A stretch of 56,626 bases of DNA from Alphaproteobacteria bacterium (GTDB lineage Bacteria; Pseudomonadota; Alphaproteobacteria; Micropepsales; Micropepsaceae). The stretch's first letter is position 1. The number at the start of each line of letters is the position of its first letter. Below the pieces are notes generated by a model. That model was not told where the DNA came from, searched no databases, and saw nothing but the letters and a program-made list of their open reading frames with translations. A program made the translations under genes and the position numbers. Below, piece by piece: positions 8,485 through 16,927 of this stretch. The stretch lies in assembly GCA_021324545.1 (NCBI GenBank), contig JAJPIX010000035.1, positions 1-56,626 on the forward strand, read 5' to 3'.

Positions 8485-9426
8485 CTAGCGCGCGGCGGCG
8501 GCTTCTTCACCCCCGCGCGGCGCGTGCGGATGGGGAAGATAGAGAAGCAGCGCGGCGGCCACATAGGTTGAGGAGAAGGTGCCCACCACGATTCCAAACA
8601 GGATCGCGGCCGTGAAATCGAACAGGGCGGGCCCGCCGAACAGGAGCAGCGGCAGGATGGAGGTGGCGGTGGCCCCGCTGGTGAGGATTGTCCGCGTCAG
8701 CATCTGGTTGGTGGAAAGATTGATCAGCTCGCCGAGCGGCATTCGCTTGTAACGCCGCCGGTTTTCGCGGATCCGGTCGAACACTACGACGGTGTCGTTG
8801 ATCGAATAGCCGGCCAGCGTGAGCAGGGCCGCGATCGCGTTCAGCCCGAATTCCATGTGAAGCAGCGAATAGAGTCCCGCCGTGACAAGCACGTCGTGGC
8901 CGGTTGCGACGACGGCGCCGATGCCGTACTGCCATTCGAACCGCACGGCGACGTAGATGGCAATCACCACGATGGCGAGCGCGGTGGCAATCACCCCGTC
9001 CTGGAAAAGCTCCTGGCTGACCTTGGGTCCCACGACTTCCGCCCGCCGGAAGGAATAGGTCTTGCCGAGCCTTGCCTTGATCGCGGCAACGGCGCGCTCT
9101 TCGGCCTGGCCGCCCTTCGGCTGCACCCGAATCAGGACGCAGGAATTGACCGGGTGATCGCATTCGCCGCCGCCGAAAAACTGCAGCTGGGAATCGGCAA
9201 AGCCGAGGCTGTTGATTTCGCTCCGCATCTGGCTGATTTCGACGACATGCGGCGCCTTGACCTCCATGAGGACCCCGCCGGTGAAATCGATGCCGAGGTT
9301 GAAGCCGTGAACGGCGATGGAGATGATCGTGGCAAGCAGCAAAAGCCCGTCCACGGCGAAGGCGTAGTAGCGGGCGCCGACGAAATCGATATCGGAGTTG
9401 TCCGGCAAAAATTTGAGAAGGGGCAT
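8485..9426 (-). CDS. secF: Protein translocase subunit SecF
   Basis: 313 residues with six expected membrane helices. 'GFNLGIDFTGGVLMEV' is the SecD/SecF signature near residue 40, followed by a periplasmic domain and the second conserved block 'LTLAGYSINDTVVVFDRIREN' near 225. SecDF uses the proton gradient to help pull exported proteins across the inner membrane. The ATG at 9426 gives the normal SecF length; a GTG 19 codons upstream is less likely. Unlike the usual yajC-secD-secF order, the gene upstream here is a divergent permease, so secD must lie elsewhere. Confidence 0.93.
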   Translation of the reverse strand: MPLLKFLPDNSDIDFVGARYYAFAVDGLLLLATIISIAVHGFNLGIDFTGGVLMEVKAPHVVEISQMRSEINSLGFADSQLQFFGGGECDHPVNSCVLIRVQPKGGQAEERAVAAIKARLGKTYSFRRAEVVGPKVSQELFQDGVIATALAIVVIAIYVAVRFEWQYGIGAVVATGHDVLVTAGLYSLLHMEFGLNAIAALLTLAGYSINDTVVVFDRIRENRRRYKRMPLGELINLSTNQMLTRTILTSGATATSILPLLLFGGPALFDFTAAILFGIVVGTFSSTYVAAALLLYLPHPHAPRGGEEAAAAR

Positions 9427-9561
9427 CGTGTTCTGTAAGGTCGGAAGGCCGCGGGAGACATAGCGGCTGGGAACCGCCGCCACAAGGTTGGGGTCGAGAA
9501 TTAACGAACCCCGGGTGGCGGGCGGCGTTTAACATCCGAAGCTGAAGGCACTTTGTACGGA

Positions 9562-11472
9562 ATGGCCGAAATTCCCGAACCGGACGTCGTTGAAGGGCCG
9601 CCGCCGCAGACCGCGAAGCCGCCCCCCGAACTGCAGACCATCTTCATGGGCGCGGTTCTGGCCGCCCTTGTGGTTGCAGGGCTCTATTTCGGCCAGCCGG
9701 TTCTTGTGCCGGTGGCGCTGGCCATCCTTCTGTCGCTCGCCCTTGGGCCGCTTGTGACCTTGCTGCAGCGGCTTCATCTGGGGCATGTGCCTTCGGTGCT
9801 CCTGGGCATCCTGTTCGCGGTGGCCGTGATCGTGGCGCTTGGCACGTTCATCGGCAGCCAGTTTGCGGGACTCGTGTCGGAGCTTCCGCATTACCAGACC
9901 AACCTTACCGCGAAGATCCGCTCGATCGAAGGCACGGCGCGCAACAGCACAGTGGTTCAGCGCGCCTCAAGCACGGTGCAGAACATCGCCCACCAGATCC
10001 TGAACTCCGAGCAAAGCACCGCAACGCGGACCGGCCTGAGCCGGCGCGCGCAAAAGCCCATACCGGTGGTGATCAGCCAGCCCAATCCCGAACCGCTCGC
10101 CATATTGCAGGCGATTGCGGGGCCCCTGCTCGAACCGTTCGGCACGCTTGCCATCGTCATCGTGTTTGCGGGCTTCTTTCTGCTGCAGAAGGACGATCTG
10201 CGGGACCGGTTCATCCGGCTGGCCGGTTCGCGCGACCTGCAACGCGCAACGCATCTCGTCAACGAAGGCGCCGAACGGCTGAGCCGCTATCTCATGCTGC
10301 AGACCGCCGTGAACGCCTGCTTCGGCATCGTGATCGGCGCGGGCCTGTGGCTGATCGGCGTGCCGCTGCCCGGCCTGTGGGGGCTGATCGCGGCAATCAT
10401 GCGGTTCGTGCCCTATGTGGGCGTGCCGATCGCCGCGCTGCTGCCCATTCTTCTTTCGCTCGCGGTGGATTCCGGCTGGTCCATGGTGGCGTGGACGATC
10501 CTGCTTTTTGCAATCGTCGAACCGATCACCGGACAGATGATCGAGCCGCCGCTCTATGGCCGCAACATGGGCATGTCGGCGGTGGCGGTCGTGCTTGCGG
10601 CGACGTTCTGGACATGGATCTGGGGGCCGGTGGGACTTCTGCTCTCGACGCCGCTGACCATGTGCCTTGTGGTGCTCGGCCGGCATACGCCGCAGCTTCA
10701 GTTTCTGGACATCATGCTTGGCGACCGCCCGCCGCTGACCAGGGATGAGAGCTTCTATCTGCGCATGCTTGCCGGCGATCCGGACGAGGCGGCAAACCGC
10801 GCCGAAGCGTTCCTGAAAAAACATTCGCTCGCTGAATACTACGATCAGGTCGTGATGAAGGCGCTTGCGCTGGCGCAGCGCGATGTCAATCGCGGCACGC
10901 TCGACAAGGCCGAATGCGAGCGCATCCACACGATGATCCTGGGCCTGATCGAGAATTTGGCCGAACGCGAGGAGGCCCAGCCCGTCCGCGACAGCGAGCT
11001 TGCCGCTTCGTGGCGCAACCGGCCCGTCCTTTGCGTCGCCGGACGCGGGCCGCTGGACGAAGCGGCAGCGGCCCTGTTCGCGGACTTGCTGAAAAACGCG
11101 GGAATTGGCGCCCGCGCGGTTTCCGCCGATCAGGCCTCGCCCGCCAATATCAACAACCTCGATCTTCAGGGCGTTGAAGCCATCTGCGTGTCGTATCTCG
11201 AGCCCGGCAATTTCAAGAGCGCGCGGTATCTGGTGCGCCGCCTGCACAAGCGCGCGCCACACGCCGTGGCCATCGCCGGATACTGGGGCCTTCCGGGCGA
11301 TGCCACGCGCTATCTCGATTCGATCGAAGCGACCGAATGCGAGCTTGTGGTCACGACCCTGAGCGAGGCAATGCTCGCCATCCAGAATCTCGCGCGCAAG
11401 GCGGCGCAAAATCCCCTGCCCTCGGGCGAAGGCCCAAAGCCCACGCTGCGCGATTCAACCGTGGCGGCCTAG
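9562..11472 (+). CDS. AI-2E/PerM-family permease with extra C-terminal domain
   Basis: 636 residues from the ATG at 9562 (a TTG three codons earlier is less likely). Residues 20-370 form the AI-2E transporter fold: paired N-terminal helices, a long amphipathic linker, then the helical core with 'AIMRFVPYVGVPIAALLPILLSLAVDSGW' and 'IVEPITGQMIEPPLYGRNMGMSAVAVVLAATFWTW-type' segments. Residues about 385-480 are soluble and helical. Residues about 485-610 look like a Rossmann-type alpha/beta domain ('RPVLCVAGRGPLDEAAAALF', 'VEAICVSYLEP', 'PHAVAIAGYWG'), broadly similar to cobalamin-binding-like folds but without a DxHxxG motif. Substrate unknown. Its TAG overlaps the convergent cyclophilin stop at CTAG. 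Confidence 0.85.
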   Translation: MAEIPEPDVVEGPPPQTAKPPPELQTIFMGAVLAALVVAGLYFGQPVLVPVALAILLSLALGPLVTLLQRLHLGHVPSVLLGILFAVAVIVALGTFIGSQFAGLVSELPHYQTNLTAKIRSIEGTARNSTVVQRASSTVQNIAHQILNSEQSTATRTGLSRRAQKPIPVVISQPNPEPLAILQAIAGPLLEPFGTLAIVIVFAGFFLLQKDDLRDRFIRLAGSRDLQRATHLVNEGAERLSRYLMLQTAVNACFGIVIGAGLWLIGVPLPGLWGLIAAIMRFVPYVGVPIAALLPILLSLAVDSGWSMVAWTILLFAIVEPITGQMIEPPLYGRNMGMSAVAVVLAATFWTWIWGPVGLLLSTPLTMCLVVLGRHTPQLQFLDIMLGDRPPLTRDESFYLRMLAGDPDEAANRAEAFLKKHSLAEYYDQVVMKALALAQRDVNRGTLDKAECERIHTMILGLIENLAEREEAQPVRDSELAASWRNRPVLCVAGRGPLDEAAAALFADLLKNAGIGARAVSADQASPANINNLDLQGVEAICVSYLEPGNFKSARYLVRRLHKRAPHAVAIAGYWGLPGDATRYLDSIEATECELVVTTLSEAMLAIQNLARKAAQNPLPSGEGPKPTLRDSTVAA

Positions 11473-12368
11473 TTCACGCGCCGCACGGGAACCGCCACGG
11501 CGCAGATGTCGAGAACCTGCGGCACGGGACGGTGGTAGAATTCCGGCGCGGGATGCAGCCGCTTCTTTTTTTCAGCGGCGAATGACGGCGAATCCGTTCT
11601 CAAGACCTGATAGTGCGGCCGCTGCGCGGCTGGAAGATCCGACGCCAGCCGGATGCGGATGATCCGGTCGCGCCTGCTCCTGTCCTGAATGACGCCGGAC
11701 TCCACCGCCGGATCGCCGCGATTGAGCTTCTGGATGAACTGCATCCCGTCGATCACGCGGCCGAAGGCGGTGAGCTGGCGGTCGAGCCTGCGCGGCGACT
11801 GCCCGATCACAATGTAGAATTCCGTGGTCGCGGTGTTCTCATCATTGTCGCGCGCGAAGGCGAAGGTGCCGGGGCAATGGAGAATCCACATGCGGCCGGT
11901 TTTCGGATCGCGGCCCACGGGAAGGCCGTTCACATGGCCCACCTGCGGGGCAAAAAGATCGGCATTTCCAAGCGGCGTGAACACCACATCGTTTCCGGCC
12001 GGGCGATCGAATTCCGCCTTGAGCGGCGGCCATTTCTTCAGCGCTGCGGCATCCTTCGGATAATCCTTCGTGGCGGCGGTGCCTTCGCCGATGCCGCCCT
12101 GCGCCACGAAGCCGTCGATCACGCGATAGAAGCTCTTGCCATCGTAAAAACGCGCGCGGACCAGCGCGCGCACCCGCGCCACATGGTTGGGCGCAAATTC
12201 CGGCGCAAGCTCAATCGCCGTTGTGCCGTATCTTGTTTCGACGAGCAGAAGGTTGTCCGGGCTGATGTCGCGCCAGGCGCCTGGCGGGAATTGCGGCGCA
12301 TCGGCCGCATGCCCGCCCGCAAAAAGGAACAGCCCGCCCAAAAGTGCCCGCAGGGAAACCCGTTTCAT
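11469..12368 (-). CDS. Exported cyclophilin-type peptidylprolyl isomerase
   Basis: 299 residues. A signal peptide ('ALLGGLFLFAGGHA', cleavage near residue 22) precedes a cyclophilin domain: 'TTAIELAPEFAPNHVARVRALV', 'YDGKSFYRVIDGFVAQGG', 'TEFYIVIGQSPRRLDRQLTAFGRVIDGMQFI'. Such enzymes speed cis-trans proline isomerisation, here in the periplasm. It is longer than the usual 170-residue core, with an insertion around residues 105-165 and a C-terminal tail. Divergent from the CPBP gene, convergent with the permease. Confidence 0.88.
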   Translation of the reverse strand: MKRVSLRALLGGLFLFAGGHAADAPQFPPGAWRDISPDNLLLVETRYGTTAIELAPEFAPNHVARVRALVRARFYDGKSFYRVIDGFVAQGGIGEGTAATKDYPKDAAALKKWPPLKAEFDRPAGNDVVFTPLGNADLFAPQVGHVNGLPVGRDPKTGRMWILHCPGTFAFARDNDENTATTEFYIVIGQSPRRLDRQLTAFGRVIDGMQFIQKLNRGDPAVESGVIQDRSRRDRIIRIRLASDLPAAQRPHYQVLRTDSPSFAAEKKKRLHPAPEFYHRPVPQVLDICAVAVPVRRVN

Positions 12369-12502
12369 GTCGCCCCCAAGGATCGCCTAACCTGCTGAAA
12401 TCCCGTCTAGTGTCCACGCATGCGCAAAGCGGCAAGAGGGATTTTCATTGCAGCTTCGGCCGGGCGCACCCAGATGGAGTGTAGCGGAAAAGAGGGCGCG
12501 TC

Positions 12503-13378
12503 ATGAACAATCCCGAAACCGGCGCAACCGGCGTCTGGCGGTTCTGGCCCTTGCGGCTTGTGCTGTTCTTCCTTGTTCTGGTTGCGCTGTATGCGGGTGC
12601 GCAAGTCATGATGATGCTGCTGCCCAAGGCGCTTCCGGGCATTTCCCCGCAAGCCATCGGGGTGGGCGCAGCGCTGGCGGGCTGTCTGGCGATCCTCGCC
12701 GCCTATCGCCTTCTTGTGCGCTGGACCGAACGGCGCAGGGCCGATGAGCTTTCGGCGCTGCAGGCCATTCCTCAATTGCTTGGCGGCACAGCGATCGGGT
12801 TTGTGCTGTTTGCGGCCGTATATGCGGTTCTGTTCGCCCTTGGCGCGGTGAGCTTCCATGGCTGGAACGGCGCGCAGGGCCTTGCCATTGCGGCCGCCAC
12901 ATCGCTTCTGGCCGGCGTGGGCGAAGAAGCGATATTCCGGGGCGCCGTCTATCGCCTGTTCGAAAACGGCTTTGGCACATTCGCCGCGATCGTGTTTTCC
13001 GGCGCATTGTTCGGACTGATTCACGCGGCGAACAAGGGCGCCACGCCGGAAAGCACGGCGGCCATTGCGCTGGAAGCGGGAATTCTTCTGGCGGCGGCCT
13101 ATCTTGTCACGCGTTCGCTGTGGCTGCCCATCGGCCTGCATTTCGGCTGGAATTTCACCGAGGGCGGAATTTTCGGCGCCGCAGTCTCCGGCGGACAGTC
13201 GCACGGGCTGGTCAACGCCACGCTTTCCGGCCCCCAACTGATCACAGGCGGCGCATTCGGGCCGGAGGCTTCCATCCCGGCAGTTTCCGTCTGCCTGGTG
13301 GCGGCCATTGTGATGCTGACGATTGCCGCGCAGCGCGGCGAATGGCGCGCCCTTGCCTTTCGCCTTCGTGCCAGCTGA
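12503..13378 (+). CDS. CPBP-family intramembrane metalloprotease
   Basis: 291-residue polytopic membrane protein with about eight hydrophobic segments. The CPBP/Abi active site is visible: 'GVGEEAIFRGAVYRLFE' (E141, E142, R146), 'FSGALFGLIHAAN' (His near 174) and 'PIGLHFGWNF' (His near 211). The family includes CAAX-prenyl proteases and bacteriocin-immunity proteins; most bacterial members have no known substrate. It stands alone, and its stop lies in a short tandem repeat shared with the end of cysA. Confidence 0.87.
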   Translation: MNNPETGATGVWRFWPLRLVLFFLVLVALYAGAQVMMMLLPKALPGISPQAIGVGAALAGCLAILAAYRLLVRWTERRRADELSALQAIPQLLGGTAIGFVLFAAVYAVLFALGAVSFHGWNGAQGLAIAAATSLLAGVGEEAIFRGAVYRLFENGFGTFAAIVFSGALFGLIHAANKGATPESTAAIALEAGILLAAAYLVTRSLWLPIGLHFGWNFTEGGIFGAAVSGGQSHGLVNATLSGPQLITGGAFGPEASIPAVSVCLVAAIVMLTIAAQRGEWRALAFRLRAS

Positions 13379-13413
13379 TCAGAGCCAGCTCATCAGGGCC
13401 ATCTCATCAGGGG
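13372..13413. repeat. Three tandem 14-bp repeats at convergent gene ends
   Basis: Three units of 14 bp follow each other: CAGCTGATCAGAGC, CAGCTCATCAGGGC and CATCTCATCAGGGG. The stop codon of the CPBP gene (plus) is in the first unit and the stop codon of cysA (minus) is in the third. On the minus strand the second and third units each read TGATGA. No terminator hairpin is evident. Confidence 0.8.
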
Positions 13414-14186
13414 ACGTGAAGGTTGGTGCGATTGGGCCGCAACGGAATGACGGCCGGGGCCGGCGCGCTCTGCCCCAGGAATTCGGCGACGAAAGGCGTC
13501 GCCGGCGCGTTGCGGATGTGGCCGGGCGTGCCGATCTGCTCGATCCGGCCCTCATTCATCACCGCCACGAGATCGGCCAGCTCCAGCGCCTCTTCCTGAT
13601 CGTGAGTGACAAAGATTGTGGTAATTCCCGTGCGGTTGTGCAGCTCGCGCAGCCAAAGGCGCAGGTCCTTGCGCACCCTGGCGTCGAGCGCGCCGAACGG
13701 CTCATCCAGCAGAAGCATGCGCGGCTCAATGGCAAGGGCGCGCGCCAGCGCCACGCGCTGGCGCTGGCCGCCGGAAAGCTGGCTGGGGTAGCGCTTGCCG
13801 AAACCTTCGAGCTGCACCAGCGCCAGAAGCTCTTCCACCCGCCGCGCGATCTCCGCGCGCGGCGGCCGCGTTTTGCGGCCGCGCACCTCAAGTCCGAAGG
13901 CGACATTCCTGGCCACCGTCATGTGCCGGAACAGGGCGTAGTGCTGGAACACGAAGCCGGCCCTGCGCTCGCGCGCCGGCTTGGCAAGCCAGTCCTCGCC
14001 GTCGAAGGTGACGTGGCCCAGCTCGGCGAATTCGAGCCCGCCCAGAATGCGCAGAAGCGTCGTCTTGCCCGAGCCGGACGGGCCCAGAAGCGCCAGAAAG
14101 CATCCCTTGGGCGCGGCGAAACTGACACCCTTCAGCGCGGGAAAGCGCCCGAAGCGCTTGGCGATGGACTCGACGATGAGAGACAT
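13407..14186 (-). CDS. cysA: Sulfate/thiosulfate ABC transporter ATP-binding protein CysA
   Basis: 259 residues. ATPase with Walker A GPSGSGKT (35-42), a Q-loop region '[14 protein letters not shown]', ABC signature LSGGQRQR near 132, Walker B '[13 protein letters not shown]' and the switch His in 'TTIFVTHDQ'. It powers sulfate import with CysT and CysW. The family is usually about 330-360 residues with a C-terminal TOBE regulatory domain; here the chain ends soon after 'AEFLGQS', so the TOBE domain is missing. The open frame continues upstream over cysW in a wrong frame, but the ATG at 14186, just past the cysW stop, is the family start. Confidence 0.92.
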   Translation of the reverse strand: MSLIVESIAKRFGRFPALKGVSFAAPKGCFLALLGPSGSGKTTLLRILGGLEFAELGHVTFDGEDWLAKPARERRAGFVFQHYALFRHMTVARNVAFGLEVRGRKTRPPRAEIARRVEELLALVQLEGFGKRYPSQLSGGQRQRVALARALAIEPRMLLLDEPFGALDARVRKDLRLWLRELHNRTGITTIFVTHDQEEALELADLVAVMNEGRIEQIGTPGHIRNAPATPFVAEFLGQSAPAPAVIPLRPNRTNLHVP

Positions 14187-14197
14187 ACCCCACTCCG

Positions 14198-15052
14198 CTA
14201 GTGCCGATGGACGGCGGCGATCTCGTCTGCGTACCGCCACTCCAGAAACGTCTTCAGGATCAAAGTGACCAGGGCCAGAAGCGCCAGAAGCGAGGCCACG
14301 GCGAAGGCGCCGACATACTGGTAATCGTTGTAGAGAACCTCGACCTGCAGCGGCATGGTGTTGGTCAGGCCCCGGATATGGCCGCTGACGACGGACACCG
14401 CACCGAATTCGCCCATCGCCCGCGCATTGCAGAGCAAAACGCCATAGAGCAGGCCCCATTTGATGTTGGGCAATGTCACGCGGCGGAATGTGCTCCAGCC
14501 CGAAGCGCCCAGCGACACCGCGGCCTCTTCCTCTTCGCGGCCCTGATCGCTCATCAACGGGATCAGCTCGCGCGCGACGAACGGAAAGGTCACGAAGATC
14601 GTCGCCATGACGATGCCGGGCAATGCGAAGACGATCCTGATGTCGTGATCGCGCAGCCAAGGGCCGAGCCAGCCCTGCATGCCGAAGATCAGCATATAGA
14701 CAAGGCCGGAGATCACGGGCGAAACCGAGAACGGCAGATCGATCAGCGTGGTGAGAAGGCTTTTCCCCGGAAAATCGAACTTGGTGATCGCCCATGCCGC
14801 CGAGATGCCGAAAATGGCGTTCAGCGGCACGGCAATCGCGGCCACGATGAGGGTAAGCCTGATTGCCTGAAGCGCGTCATAATCCCTGATGGCGGCAAGC
14901 GCCGCGCTCCAGCCCCCGGCCAATGCCTGACTGAACACCACAACCAGGGGCAGAACGAGAAAAAGCGCAATGAAGATCGCCGCGATCGTGACAGCGGCGA
15001 TGCGCACAAGCGGGTGGTCTTCGGTGGCGCCGCGGGGCTGAAGAGGCGTCAT
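14198..15052 (-). CDS. cysW: Sulfate ABC transporter permease CysW
   Basis: 284-residue inner-membrane permease with six hydrophobic segments and the EAA loop '[25 protein letters not shown]'. It starts with an extended polar N-terminus and shows the CysW-like '[25 protein letters not shown]' block near residue 205. The ATG at 15052 lies 4 bp past the cysT stop; a TTG further upstream is not needed. Forms the membrane channel with CysT; downstream cysA follows after 11 bp. Confidence 0.91.
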   Translation of the reverse strand: MTPLQPRGATEDHPLVRIAAVTIAAIFIALFLVLPLVVVFSQALAGGWSAALAAIRDYDALQAIRLTLIVAAIAVPLNAIFGISAAWAITKFDFPGKSLLTTLIDLPFSVSPVISGLVYMLIFGMQGWLGPWLRDHDIRIVFALPGIVMATIFVTFPFVARELIPLMSDQGREEEEAAVSLGASGWSTFRRVTLPNIKWGLLYGVLLCNARAMGEFGAVSVVSGHIRGLTNTMPLQVEVLYNDYQYVGAFAVASLLALLALVTLILKTFLEWRYADEIAAVHRH

Positions 15053-15056
15053 CGTC

Positions 15057-15905
15057 TTACCGCTTTGCAAAGACGAAATATTGCAGGCCGTTCAGCGCCA
15101 GCAGGATCGAGAACGACACCGCCAGCATGACAAGGCCGATGGCGGCGGCGCCTCCATAATCGTACTGCTCGAGCTTGATGATGACGAGGAGCGGCGCGAT
15201 TTCGGACTTCATCGGCAGATTGCCGGCGATGAAGATCACCGAGCCATACTCGCCGACCGCACGGGCGAAAGCCAGCGAACCGCCGGTGACGAGCGCCGGC
15301 GCAAGAGCGGGCAGCACGACGCGCCGGAGCGTCTGGAACCGCGTGGCGCCCAGTGTGGCCGAAGCCTCCTCCGCTTCGCGGCCAAGACCGGCCAGAACCG
15401 GCTCAAGCGTGCGAACGACGAACGGCAGGCCGATGAAGGTGAGCGCCACCACCACGCCCAACGGCGTGAACGCGACTTTCAAACCGAGGGCGGCCAGCGG
15501 CGCGCCGATCCAGCCGGTTTGCGCGTAAAGCGTGGCCAGCGCAATGCCCGCCACCGCCGTCGGCAGCGCGAACGGCAGATCCACCAGCGCGTCCACCAGC
15601 CGCTTGAGCGGAAAGCGGTAGCGCACCAGCGCCCAGGCCACGATCGGTCCGAAGACGATGTTCAGCATCGCCGCGATTGCCGCCGCCCCGAACGAAAGCT
15701 CAAGCGCCGCAAGAACCCGCGGCGCCGTCACAGCAGCAACAAAACCGGCAATGCCCAACGACCACGGCCGCAAGGCAAGCGCCGTCAGCGGGATGAGAAC
15801 CAGCGCCGACAGATAGAAGAGCGCGAACCCAAGCGTCAGCCCGAATCCGGGCAGCGCGCTTGGGCTTCGCCAGCTTGCGCGTGCGGTCAGGCTTGCGGCG
15901 GTCAT
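15057..15905 (-). CDS. cysT: Sulfate ABC transporter permease CysT
   Basis: 282-residue permease paralogous to CysW. It has six membrane segments, the EAA-type loop '[25 protein letters not shown]' and '[29 protein letters not shown]', which is the typical CysT (CysU) sequence. The ATG overlaps the cysP stop (ATGA, 4 bp), showing translational coupling. The frame stays open into cysP, but that part is a shadow. Confidence 0.92.
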   Translation of the reverse strand: MTAASLTARASWRSPSALPGFGLTLGFALFYLSALVLIPLTALALRPWSLGIAGFVAAVTAPRVLAALELSFGAAAIAAMLNIVFGPIVAWALVRYRFPLKRLVDALVDLPFALPTAVAGIALATLYAQTGWIGAPLAALGLKVAFTPLGVVVALTFIGLPFVVRTLEPVLAGLGREAEEASATLGATRFQTLRRVVLPALAPALVTGGSLAFARAVGEYGSVIFIAGNLPMKSEIAPLLVIIKLEQYDYGGAAAIGLVMLAVSFSILLALNGLQYFVFAKR

Positions 15906-16909
15906 TGACCCGGCTTGTAGATCTGGTCGAACACGCCGCCATCGGCGAAATGGGTGGTTTGCGCCCTGGCCCAGCCGCCGAAATCTTCGTCGATCGTGTA
16001 AAGCCTGAGCTTGGGAAACTGTTTCGCGTATCTCGCCGCCACCGCCGGGTCGCGCGGGCGATAATAATTCTTCGCTTCGATTTCCTGTGCCTGCGGCGTG
16101 TAGAGAAATTGCAGATAGGCCTCGGCCACCTTGCGCGTGCCATGCCGATCGACATTGGCATCCACCACTGCGACCGGCGGCTCGGCCAGCACGGACGAGG
16201 AGGGATAGATGATTTCGAACCTGTCCCTGCCGAGCTCGTCGAGCGCAAGGTACGCCTCGTTCTCCCATGACAGGAGAACATCGCCGATGCCGCGCTGCAC
16301 GAAGGTTGTGGTGGCGCCGCGCGCGCCGGTATCGAGCACAGGCACGTGCCTGTAGAGATCAGCCACGAACGCCCTGGCTTTTTCGGCATTGCCGCCAGGC
16401 TGATGCGCAGCCCATGCCCAGGCCGCCAGATAGGCCCAGCGGGCGCCGCCGGAGGTTTTCGGATTGGGCGTGATCACCTGGATGCCCGGCTTCACCAGAT
16501 CCGGCCAATCCTTCACATGCCAGGGGTTGCCCTTGCGTACCAGGAACACGATGGTCGAGGTATAAGGCGCGCTGTTGCCGGGCAGGCGTTTCTGCCAATC
16601 GGGCTTTATGACCTTCGCTTTCTGCGCGATGGCGTCGATGTCATAGGCCAGCGCCAGTGTCACCACATCGGCATCCAGACCGTCGATCACCGCGCGCGAT
16701 TGCGCACCCGAGCCGCCGTGGCTTTGATCGATGGTCACGGTGTCACCGGTCCTGGCTTTCCACTCGGCGGCAAAAGCGGCGTTGATCGCCTTGTAGAGCT
16801 CGCGCGTCGGATCGTAGCTGACGTTCAGAAGATGGACGTCCGCTGCGTGCGCGGCACCGAACGAAAGCGCGGCAATAGCGGCAAGCAGGAGCGTGCGGAT
16901 GCCCTTCAT
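15902..16909 (-). CDS. cysP: Periplasmic sulfate-binding protein
   Basis: 335 residues with a signal peptide ('[16 protein letters not shown]', cleavage near residue 22). The mature start '[27 protein letters not shown]' and '[35 protein letters not shown]' are the Sbp/CysP signatures that form the sulfate site; '[17 protein letters not shown]' follows. It hands sulfate or thiosulfate to CysTW. A good AAAGGA ribosome site lies 7 bp before the ATG. The porin gene ends 18 bp upstream, so both belong to the same transcript. Sbp and CysP cannot be told apart with certainty by eye. Confidence 0.92.
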   Translation of the reverse strand: MKGIRTLLLAAIAALSFGAAHAADVHLLNVSYDPTRELYKAINAAFAAEWKARTGDTVTIDQSHGGSGAQSRAVIDGLDADVVTLALAYDIDAIAQKAKVIKPDWQKRLPGNSAPYTSTIVFLVRKGNPWHVKDWPDLVKPGIQVITPNPKTSGGARWAYLAAWAWAAHQPGGNAEKARAFVADLYRHVPVLDTGARGATTTFVQRGIGDVLLSWENEAYLALDELGRDRFEIIYPSSSVLAEPPVAVVDANVDRHGTRKVAEAYLQFLYTPQAQEIEAKNYYRPRDPAVAARYAKQFPKLRLYTIDEDFGGWARAQTTHFADGGVFDQIYKPGQ

Positions 16910-16927
16910 GGCGCGTTCCTTTCCGGA

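Noticed and set aside
9967-11409. Open frame of 480 residues on the minus strand
   Set aside because: Antisense to the permease, which has clear membrane segments; the shadow has none.
13372-13413. Tandem repeats considered as a CRISPR fragment
   Set aside because: Units are 14 bp with no spacers between them; no cas gene is near.
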